DNA from: Tubiluchus corallicola
Lineage: Eukaryota; Priapulida; Priapulimorpha; Priapulimorphida; Tubiluchidae
NCBI GenBank assembly: GCA_030141605.1
Contig: JAQGDQ010000170.1
Location: 61,001 to 125,000 of the forward strand
Direction of reading: 5' to 3'
DNA: 64,000 nt
Of the stretch, positions 54,190 through 64,000 are shown piece after piece. The number at the start of each line of letters is the position of its first letter. Within the stretch, counting starts at the first letter, position 1. A program made the position numbers and the translations under genes. The notes under the pieces are model-generated. The model was not told the DNA's origin and did no database searches. It was given only the letters and a program-made list of their open reading frames with translations.

Positions 54190-55555
54190 GGTTCACTAAC
54201 AATTATAGTAGCTGGTTGCTTAGATATCATTATATGTTCTCAAAAACTTTACAACGATTCACCAATATGAATTTAGGTTACTGTGCAGAAATACATGAAT
54301 GCATTAAAAATTAAATATTAAAGAAAATTAAAATTAAAATTCATTTTTTTGTTATGACCGTAAACTTGTTTGAACAGCAGCTATAATCACACCGAAATAT
54401 TCTGCACGTAACTTACTGCTACATGATGTAGGTCCAATAATGGGGCGAGTAGTAATTTAAATATTTATTATAAATGGGAAGTAATGATTTAGAAGTAATT
54501 AAGGCATTTATTAATTATGTTGGAAAAGCGTTTTTAAGACATGATGAACAATATACTACGTAATGATCATATCATTGAAAATGATATCTAATGAATGACT
54601 ATTTATTTTAAATACTAATCATTAAACTTTTCGTTAAATAACTAATATAACTAACCGAAAGATTTAACAATATTTCTTTTATTAGTAATTGTTTTGTTTG
54701 TATGCAGTGTCATTATATTTCATAATTGAAATTGTATATATGTCTTGATTTTGTATTGTTCAACATTGATATTGTATGTATCTCTTTATGTATTTTTGAC
54801 ACTAATAAATAAATATCATAAAATTGCATGACTACTTCAACACTGAATCATCATCATTATCATAACTATCATAGATGATTCCTTACGAATACTTGGTTTT
54901 AATGCATTACCTTAGTTACAGTATCTAATAATGGGTGTTTCACAAGTCACTCACAAATGCCTTTCCAATTTTCGTTGAAGCTAATAAACCAACGGCATTC
55001 ACTTTGTGAAATGCTCTTACTGAGAAATTGAAATTGAGAGTTTTTAAGTCTGTGTTTGACGTTTTACCCTATTTTTTCAGCTAGCAGACTCTAGAACAGA
55101 GGTCTAAAATCACTGCACAGCTGTGATAATATACGTGAAAGTTACAATCATTGCAGTAAACGTATGAAGTCCCCGCGAATCCCCTGATACACTTTTTGAC
55201 ACCAAAAAAATACAAAGTAATTTCAAAGTTTGTCAAAATTACGACTGATTTCACATACTGTAAGAACGCTCCTGTTATAACAGAATCACACAGAAGGAAA
55301 AGGTAGCCATAGCAACAGTGCAAATAAAGTGCAGTTTTTGTCGCCGCACTTCGTTGGCTCAATTCCAGATTACGCTACTCTTCTTCTTCTTCCTTCAAAA
55401 TCTCATTCCACCTGTTGTACGCATTGTGGAATCAACATTTATCAGAATATTCCACCCACTTCTATTTGCGGCTAACAGCGTAAGTTCTTCTACTCCTAAA
55501 AATAGATTTGGTTAAAAATTGGTTGAAGTTGTTGAACATCTTTATTTATCTTAGC
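54190..55555. other. Intergenic, no gene recognised
   Basis: AT-rich. 54930-55060 resembles 43500-43620 (TCACTCACAAATG...CCAATTTTC), perhaps an old dispersed repeat. No coding motif. Confidence 0.45.
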
Positions 55556-55559
55556 TATC

Positions 55560-55890
55560 CAAGTTGTTTTAGGTTTACCAGGTGGTTTTTTGCAAGGTTT
55601 TAAAGGCTTCCTTTAAGGCGATTCTCACTGGTGCTTTATTTGTAATCTTAGAAGATGTCCTAGCCAGCATAATCTTCGCATCTTGACTTTTGAACTCCAA
55701 TAAATTTCTTTTGTTCTGGTGTATAAATCTTCATTTTTGATTATGTATGGCCATCTTATCTTAAAAACTCTGATAAAAAGACTTCTATGAAATGTGTCAA
55801 TCTGCTTTTCTTGAGTAATCGCTAAACCCCAAGTTTTGCTGTTGCACATAAATATGCTGGTAACGTAAGCATTAAGTAATCGAAGTCTTA
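55560..55890 (-). mobile_element. LINE reverse-transcriptase C-terminal fragment
   Basis: The minus frame from 55849 encodes MCNSKTWGLAITQEKQIDTF, HRSLFIRVFKIRWPYIIKNE, then RRLCWLGHLLRL. This is the LINE RT tail (YNSE.W.L....E..ID.F.R.LLR......WP..I.N..LY.R and RRL.WLGHLLRL). Only the tail remains. Confidence 0.85.
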
Positions 55891-57062
55891 CGTAAAGTAA
55901 TACTAATCAGAGATGTTGACAGTCTTACGGCTTGGCACCAAGACCAAACCGTTGTTGCAAATGTTGTCCTCTTTCCGTTCGTATCGTCAGTGTTGTGATC
56001 ATACAATTGTTTAAGATGCAGAGTTAAGAGTTTAGAAAATCGTACAAACAGCAGAAACCTACGTTAAGTGAAATCATTGTCTCAAAACTAATATCGTAAA
56101 TCAAACACTAAACTAAACATTTTGTATAATTTGTTTGATTTCAATAAAATTGCTGCAGTATGTGATTTTGCTACGTAAACAAACACGTTGGCTAATGAAT
56201 TGACATACGCTGGCAGAATATACGCTGGCACAAGACAACTAGAGAGTTACGAAGCAATTTCTATTATTTTTAAAGGCAATTATCTATTGTAATAAACAGA
56301 ACTTTTGCTGTAATTGTTAAGGCATTCTCAAGACAAAAGTGATATGATTTAGACGCAACTTGTGTAGTTTGCTCTCATTATTTCATTTCTGGAGTCACAC
56401 ATCCTCTGTCATGACTCTTGCACTTCAGACCACGCTGCGCTGTCACCTGCAACCTCCCAAGTCTCTGTATTTTTCATATCTAATATATGACGTGTTGAGT
56501 AGATCTTTTTGTATGAAATTGGTTAAGTCAGCGGCTGTTCACCTTGCGGTATTTTGCTTTGCTGACAATTTGTAACCGTTCATTGCGTGTAAACGTAGCT
56601 CGTAGACAATTCAATTCAATTCAGCTTTATCTTCTCAACAGTAGTTTTTAAAAAGTTTGAACAGAAACGATAAATAACTTGACATTTGACTAGGCTTCCA
56701 AATTCGCTATTTGCAAACAAGAATGAAAGTGTTAAAATGTTCGAGAACTGAAAATATAGTAAAAAAGTGAAAGAAATTAGAATATAGGGTAACATTTCTA
56801 AAAACTACAGCGCCGAGAAAATTCAAATGAGCTTCCCGGTCTAAAAAGTACGGACAATACTAATTCCTACCCCTTGGTAATTAATATTTACTTACCGAGC
56901 TATCAGGACGGAATAAACCTTTTCACAGTTCCAGCGATTGATGATTATGATTGTGAAAAGGTCAAAGGTTAAATCTACCCGACAACTCATTCGTTTGTAC
57001 TTGACAGCCTGTACGTCTCTCAACCCATGCAGTTGTAATAGTAATAGTAAACCCACGCTAGT
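55891..57062. other. Mostly unassigned; contains a GPCR fragment
   Basis: Apart from the GPCR fragment at 56166-56221, I see only AT-rich sequence and a CAATTCAATTCAATTCAG run at 56609. Confidence 0.45.
56166..56221 (-). pseudogene. Fragment of a fourth GPCR copy (C-terminal TM7 region)
   Basis: TTTGCTACGTAAACAAACAC, then GTTGGCTAATGAATTGACAT and ACGCTGGCAGAA, is the antisense of the TM7/C-tail coding block at 46356-46405, 49352-49401 and 51512-51561. Nothing else of the gene is adjacent, and ATACGCTGGCA is repeated just after. Confidence 0.85.
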
Positions 57063-57260
57063 TGCAATAAACAAATGCACCACATATTTTTGTGGACTAG
57101 AGCCCAGAATTCAGTAAGCCATTATCCTCGCCTATGAAAATCAATTCTCCTGACAATCGCAATATATGAGATTTAGAACTATAATTTATTAGCCAAGACT
57201 TTATAAACAAATCTTAACATAGCTCACTTTGGCTTAATCAGAATTGTGACTGTCATTACT
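57063..57260. repeat. Displaced copy of the GPCR unit 3' flank
   Basis: AATAAACAAATGCACCACAT, then GACTAGAGCCCAGAATTCAG and TCTCCTGACAATCGCAATAT, are the same order and spacing as 45392-45590 and 48385-48580. Confidence 0.9.
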
Positions 57261-57442
57261 AGTAAACTACATAATACTAATAAGAAAAAAGTCAACAAGT
57301 TTCATATGGAAGTTTTACCTTACAGAGTTCCAGTATTTATGCATGGGAGAAAGAAAGAAACGCACAGACGGAGAAAAATAAAGAAATGGAGAAATAAAGA
57401 GAAAAAGACGGAGGAACAGAATGACAGAAAAGAGAGGGGTCA

Positions 57443-57871
<429 letters not shown>

Positions 57872-58256
57872 CTTTATTAGTACTGTTATGAATGCATTAA
57901 CATGCTTAAACATGCAATAATTAGTATGTAACGTATACCACAATTCGGACCTCCATTTTCAGGCATTAAGTATAATCTAAGCATCCAGGGAGAGGATAAG
58001 GTATAAGCATCGTAGAGATGAATGAGAAATGAAAGAAGCCAAACATGATATCAGATGCCCTCCTTACTGAGTGGAAGAAAACGAAGTACGCGTTTCAGCG
58101 TCTCGTGAATCCGCCCGACGTAGTTATACGTTCTCTGCTGCTTTAGTATTTATCCACGGCTGCATGGGATGGGGGTTTATAGCCAAATCAACTGGCTTCA
58201 CGCCTGCACATTTCGGCAATCATTCGGGGACCGTGTCCGCATTCTCACGTCTCACC

Positions 58257-58455
58257 ATGATACCGTTCAGGACGATTGTAGCCGCGGTGCTTTTGGTGCT
58301 AACCGTTATCGTTGTCGTGGTCGCGTTTGCCTCTAATCAATGGCTGGAACTGGATCACAATGCGAACTCTGGACTTTGGAAGTGGTGCTTCTTGAAGCAC
58401 TGCCGATGGTTTTACGAGGAAGGCATATCGGATGTCACAACAGAGCGTCTGCCAA
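58257..58455 (+). CDS. Claudin-type tetraspan protein, first coding exon (copy 1)
   Basis: ATG at 58257 sits in a good context (CTCACCATGA) and immediately precedes TM1 (VAAVLLVLTVIVVVVAFA). Then comes NQWLELDHNANSGLWKWC, then FLKHC, the W...GLW...C...C signature of the PMP22/EMP/MP20/claudin superfamily first extracellular loop. The exon ends at 58455 with LP before a consensus donor GTAAGT, phase 1. The frame is open upstream to 58071, but the leader there is not family-like. C-x4-C spacing is tighter than in classical claudins, so this may be a divergent claudin-like or EMP-like protein. Later exons were not found before 62.3 kb; they may lie beyond the window or be shared with the next exon. 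Confidence 0.75.
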
Positions 58456-58975
58456 GTAAGTCATTTGCTCAGTAGCGGAATGTCATTTAGTTACAAGATC
58501 CTCGTCAGTCAGTATTTTTCGTGCTGCAAAAAGAGAAGATGGTGATCTGGTAACCCCTGGTGATGCCAAAAAGAGAACCCCTGATGATCCAGTCGCTAGT
58601 TATCGTGTAATAACTGCTATGCTGTAATAATTAGGGGTTAAGCGAGCACACTTCACTATTTTCGACACTTCAATATTTTAGAAAATATTAATGTACGAAT
58701 ATTTAAGACTGATGCATTTCATATCAGATAGAAACTACTGGAGTCATGTATACATTGGAATATTTTACAGTTAGTAACATAGTTAAATTCATCTTTACCG
58801 AATAATAACAACTTCAACAGATCATTAGTTCCTAAGGCAGCTATATTAAGGTTTTCAGGCAGAAGCATTTCATTTAGTTTATCAAACATAACAACCCTAG
58901 TTTGTTGATACAAGATGCACATATCTTTTCCTCCGTTGTTCTATCTTTCCCTTTTCTGTTATTCCTTTTCTCTTT
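58456..58975. other. Intron or intergenic, no feature recognised
   Basis: No second claudin exon is visible. Confidence 0.4.
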
Positions 58976-58984
58976 TTCTTCTGT

Positions 58985-59412
<428 letters not shown>

Positions 59413-59699
59413 ATCTCGACGTTAAAACTTGACCGCTCATTAAAAAGTTTTAAATACTGAACAAGCAGGTAATACCCTACTTCTTTTTCTAACATACAGA
59501 TGACAGTAACATGAGACTAAAACACAACAACGCAGCTGTGTTGAGAATATCAAAGTTTAATAAAGGAACAAAAGATAAAAAATTGAGTAAATGAATTTTT
59601 ATTCCCAAAAAGAAAGAAAATAAAGAAAACGAGCGACCAAAAGATTCAATGAATAAACGAATTTATGGATATAGGCGAAAAGAAAAAAACGATTGAATA

Positions 59700-59884
59700 A
59701 ATGAATGATCGAACGAACGAATGAGTCTATGAATGAATGAATGAATGAATGGTCGAACGAACGAATGAGTCCATGAATGAATGAATGAATGAATGAATGA
59801 ATGAATGAATGAATGAATGAATGAATGAATGAATGAATGAATGAATGAATGAATGAATGAATGAATGAATGAATGAATGAATGA
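59700..59884. repeat. (AATG)n tetranucleotide microsatellite
   Basis: AATG units with CGAACGAACGAATGAGTC interruptions at the left; nearly pure from 59773. ORFs of Phe-Ile-His-Ser type are artefacts. Confidence 0.97.
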
Positions 59885-59899
59885 AGGATAAATGGCGTA

Positions 59900-60255
59900 A
59901 ATGAAGAATAAATAAATGAATGCATGAATAAAATAACTAAATAAATCCGTTATCTACAACAGAATAAAACATAATTAAAGTGTTTGCACAGAAAAATTTT
60001 CATGGGCATGTTCATTTAGTGATTTTATTAGAGAGATAACTGTTTAATGTTGGTTTAAATGTGCACCCAGCTATAAAAAAATGTACTTGTAATTACAGTA
60101 TCTAGATTCAGGAACAGTCTCAGTGACTTGTCTTTCACATGTACTATAATACTTACATATATTATAGTTGTACGCTGTACTACCGTATGGAGTACAACGC
60201 GCATGGATTGAATAATGTTGATTCACAATAATTACGTGGGTAACACTTATTATAA
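59900..60255. other. No gene recognised
   Basis: AT-rich sequence. Confidence 0.5.
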
Positions 60256-60715
60256 TTGATATATATATATATAAATTCTTTATTTGTCATTAAAATGGTT
60301 CACTCATTATAATAAAATTGAGTAAGCCTCAGCGTAACGTTAAAATAACAACACTGTTCAAGACAAATGCGTCCAGTGCATACTAAAACAAACTAAGGCC
60401 TAATTATATACAATAAATGAACATATTTACAAACACCATATTAAAATGTTTTTACAAAACAATGATACAAAAGTACATTAAATTTTACATGACATATTTT
60501 ACACTATATATACATTTGACATGACACAATTAACAGAAACATTACATAAATTTCACTCATTACATTTACACTATTTATACATTTGACATTACAAAACTAA
60601 CATAACACATATTAGATTACATAATTTTTTTAAATTTTTACATTTTAAATAATAATAGTTAAATAATTTACTAATTATTTCAATGAAGCACAATAATTGA
60701 TTCAAACGGTAGGCC
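60255..60715 (-). mobile_element. Possible LINE 3' untranslated end
   Basis: Starts after an (AT)n run with AAATTCTTTATTTGTC, resembling the AAATCTTTATT junction of the LINE at 42119, and shares its AT-rich ACATTTTACA/CACTATATACA texture. Tandem-like ACATTTGACAT...ACACTATTTATACATTTGAC repeats at 60500-60600. No coding part left. Confidence 0.35.
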
Positions 60716-60960
60716 TATCGCCAGTTTGTAAAGAAGTTTATTTAACAAGATTTCCGGCATTGCTTACAATGGCTTCAACGTGGTGTGAGTTTTAGTTTTC
60801 CGTGTAACTCGACGCGAATTAGAGCACTTGAACAGTAACGTGGGAAAAGTTAACATATTGACTTAATACAAAGAAAACTAAACACCAGAGGGCGCGACGA
60901 GACGATGAAAAACAGTGGCTATTCAAACGCGAAGTTAACAAATGACGCTGTTACTTCAGC
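60716..60960. other. No gene recognised
   Basis: Nothing supported. Confidence 0.4.
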
Positions 60961-61493
<533 letters not shown>

Positions 61494-62333
61494 TCCGCAA
61501 GAACATGAAAAGCAAAATCAGGAAAATTCTCTTGCCACGAATAGAAATTATTGTTTTAACACAGCAGCGTTCTCGGCTTTATTGATGCTCATCTTTCTAA
61601 TTATGTAACGAATCTATTCCATGTTATGCAAAGACATGCCCTAGAATAACAAACGCACCGTTATCTATGCCCACCCAGCTTAGTGGCAAGCTGGTTTAAA
61701 TAAAAATCCCGTCGTAAATTTGGCACGGTCGATTTTATAATACTTCTAAGTTGCTTGTTATTGTAAAATGCATGTTACACATTTTTCATTTATCTCCCCA
61801 AATAAATGAGTGCATATAACAACCTATTACGTTTTTATTAACTAACACTGATTGATCATCTCTGTAAAGTTTTTATCAGTGATTATCAATGTATTTTAAT
61901 AGATTATTATATATATATATATATATACGTCACTACAAATGTACGTAGCCTTCCATAAATATTACTGTTTACTATTGTGATTATCATTGTTTTGAAGTAT
62001 CTCTGTGCTATACACGTATCCCCAAAGTTAGGGTCTTTCCTATATTTTGGTAACGGCTAGACTAATTAGTTGGCCCCCTAATGTGAAAATTTTTTTCGGT
62101 AAGCTATTTGAAATCAAATTTGAAAATGAAAATTATGCAATGATAAGAGCATGCTGCGTGTGTGGGTATAAGTTTTTTATATTATAAAGCCCTATAGCCC
62201 TTTAACTTTCTAGTATATAAATAGTTGTTGAATCATCCGCTTGATGGCGGTGTGACATCAAACTCTACAGGTGCGTCGAAAATACCTGCCGGTTTACCTA
62301 TCGACAAGTATTGTGTTACCTGGGAGAGGCAAA
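61494..62333. other. Intergenic or intronic, no gene recognised
   Basis: (AT)n at about 61906-61926. Nothing coding before the next claudin-type exon. Confidence 0.45.
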
Positions 62334-62538
62334 ATGGCGTCGGCGGGAGTATTTCTGTTGAAATTTTTGGCAGGTATAATGCTGTTTCTCACAGCGTCCT
62401 GCGTTACCATAGCATTTGGCTTTGATCAGTGGATGCTGATGGTAGAGAGCAACAGTGGTTTATGGAGGGTTTGTGTACGTGACGTGTGCCGTTGGTACTG
62501 GGAAGAAAGCAAGTATTCTGTAGACACCTCCCTGCCTC
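62334..62538 (+). CDS. Claudin-type tetraspan protein, first coding exon (copy 2)
   Basis: ATG at 62334 (GGCAAAATGGC) starts MASAGVFLLKFLAGIMLFLT, then ASCVTIAFGFDQW, a TM1 and the loop tryptophan. SNSGLWRVCVRDVCRWYWEE follows, again W...GLW..C-x4-C. The exon ends with SLP before the donor GTAAGT at 62539, phase 1, the same place and phase as the exon at 58257-58455. The two are paralogous first exons: neighbouring duplicate genes, or alternative first exons of one gene. Both cysteines, which form the loop disulfide in claudins, are present. Remaining exons lie outside the window or unrecognised. Confidence 0.75.
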
Positions 62539-62539
62539 G

Positions 62540-63530
62540 TAAGTAGTGTACTTTCAAAACATTTACGTCGTCTGTATAATATGAAAGTAAAAAAGTTCGA
62601 ACTGTAATTAGCTAGTCAACTTCATTTAGCTCATTAGATTCTGGTAGCTGACTCAATGACCAATTTGTCTTTCGCTACCCTTTCTCCTGCACCCCCCCCC
62701 CCCTTAACTCTCCTTTGTGCTTAATTTATCCTTTTTAGTCAATAAGTAAAAAAATAATAGTCAATTTGTATACAGGTGTAAATGAGGAGATAAATAAAAA
62801 TGCCTGTCTATTCTGAGATTACAGTATTAGGTCTTGCTAATAATATTACGCAATTCAATTCAAAAGGTTTATTTTATCTCTAATATAATATTTATAGCGC
62901 AAATACAACAAATTATGTAAAGTGTGTAGAGATGGGGCGGCGAAAGACCAGGAGGTCATCGAGTCAGCCACCCCTATATAACTTAGGAATAGTAATAAAG
63001 CACGGCAGTCTACATGGTTAAGTGAACAAATACGTGGTTAGATCTTAAGTGTAGCAAATAAACAAAATGCAAAGCAGTTAAATATTAAAACAAAAACTGA
63101 ACAACATGCAGTTAAGTCACGAATGCAACAACAAAAAAGTAAAGGGAAGAAAATTTGTGCAGTAAGTCTTAAATGTAATAAATGAACAAAAGCAATCGGT
63201 AATCATAATGTGACAGATACACACAAAAAGCAAGCAATGCAGTCAATTTATAAATGCAGCTATTGAATGAAAAGCAACCAAAGAAACTGTAATTAAATTT
63301 TAAATGTGACAGTTTAAAAAAACAAATTTAATCATAAATATAGGAAATATATTCAAGCAGGCGAGCAAGCATATTTCCAATCGGACTGGAGATGTTCAGC
63401 GACCTACCACAACGGACCAAAGTTTCAAGCTAACCAATAGCAAATCCAATAAAGTACAAAGAGCGCGTTTTTTTAGGAATAGCATAGTAAACCCACGTAA
63501 TGCATTACCAGCACCCATGTGGCTTTGGTT
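62540..63530. other. Intronic; LINE 3'-end-like patch, no exon recognised
   Basis: 62855-63000 (AAAAGGTTTATTTTATCTCT, then GTCAGCCACCCCTATATAAC) resembles 34650-34740 and looks like a LINE 3' end. C14-type run at 62690. No exon seen. Confidence 0.4.
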
Positions 63531-63532
63531 CA

Positions 63533-63585
63533 CACACTCACACATGCACACACACACACACACATGCACAAACACACACACACAT

Positions 63586-63624
<39 letters not shown>

Positions 63625-63635
63625 CACACACACAT

Positions 63636-63668
<33 letters not shown>
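63533..63668. repeat. (CA)n microsatellite with TGCACA interruptions
   Basis: CA dinucleotides with regularly placed ATGCACA variants. Confidence 0.97.
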
Positions 63669-63669
<1 letters not shown>

Positions 63670-63673
<4 letters not shown>

Positions 63674-63968
63674 GCACTGCTACCCATTATGCTAAATGCT
63701 TGCGCTTGTGATGCTTAGAGACTTGCTGCTTTAAAATCTTGTAAATCAGGTGATCGAGGGACCCAGAGATTTGTGTAGAGCAAATCTCAACAGACAGTTG
63801 TAGTTCAATAATATATATTTTCAATATTGCATTTATTTCGCATCAACACAAATACAACTGGTACATTAAAAAAATACAAGAATTTCAATATTTAACAAAA
63901 AAAAACAAAATACCCATTAAGAACCAAATTTTGAAATAATTATACTCAATTAAATACCCAGTTAAATG
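63670..63968. other. No gene recognised
   Basis: AT-rich. Confidence 0.4.
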
Positions 63969-64000
63969 CAGGGGTGTATGAACACTTTTACGACGTCCTA
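63969..64000 (+). mobile_element. Left terminus of a hAT-like element cut by the window edge
   Basis: CAGGGGTGTATGAACACTTT begins at 63970, matching the CAGGGGTGTG style of the hAT MITEs at 32330 and 40706. Only ~30 bp are visible. Confidence 0.4.

Overview
The window is animal (metazoan) nuclear DNA. It carries spliced genes with GT-AG introns, AT-rich intergenic sequence, many microsatellites, 5'-truncated LINE fragments and a dense population of non-autonomous DNA transposons. Gene content (ninjurin, ENY2, SNX16, GT10 fucosyltransferase, class A GPCRs, claudin-type proteins) fits a non-vertebrate animal with a TE-rich genome. I cannot name the phylum from sequence alone.

Layout. 0.2-1.5 kb: the last two exons of a ninjurin-like gene (+). 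3.1-4.0 kb: a decayed LINE. 5.9-11.8 kb: a complete four-exon ENY2 gene (+), recognised by joining short exons; its introns hold two copies of a ~650-bp inverted-repeat element, a fold-back element, a 60-bp minisatellite and one repeat inserted in another. 12-18 kb: a transposon graveyard (two TA-flanked Tigger/pogo-like MITEs, a MITE that seeded a minisatellite, a LINE tail, SINE-like tRNA heads). 18.1-24.3 kb: a five-exon SNX16 gene (-), convergent with ENY2, with transposons in its introns, one abutting a splice donor. 27.05 kb: tRNA-Arg(CCG). 27.7-28.9 kb: a LINE reverse-transcriptase relic interrupted by G/T-only tracts. 30.2 kb: a 5S-like sequence. 30.9-36.6 kb: satellite and hAT-MITE territory. 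37.8 kb: an unrecognised terminal exon (-). 38.6-39.8 kb: a GT10 alpha-1,3-fucosyltransferase (+). 40.2-44.2 kb: a hAT MITE and three LINE fragments. 46.3-52.4 kb: three intact single-exon tandem GPCR genes (-), separated by degenerate AGTC arrays, with a PIF/Harbinger derivative next to the third. 55.6-57.9 kb: LINE and GPCR-cluster debris and a compound microsatellite. 58.3 and 62.3 kb: two claudin-type first exons (+) with the same exon end and intron phase.

The genes are independent housekeeping or receptor loci, not a pathway: membrane rupture (ninjurin), chromatin and mRNA export (ENY2), endosomal sorting (SNX16), glycan fucosylation, chemoreception or signalling (GPCR cluster) and junction-type tetraspan proteins. 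I see no clearly new molecular system. The points most worth a second look are the GPCR array with non-canonical DRY and NPxxY motifs and its recombined spacers, the MITE families (including one that carries a GA microsatellite), the strictly G/T tracts inside TE coding sequence, and the conserved short-exon genes that simple ORF calling misses.
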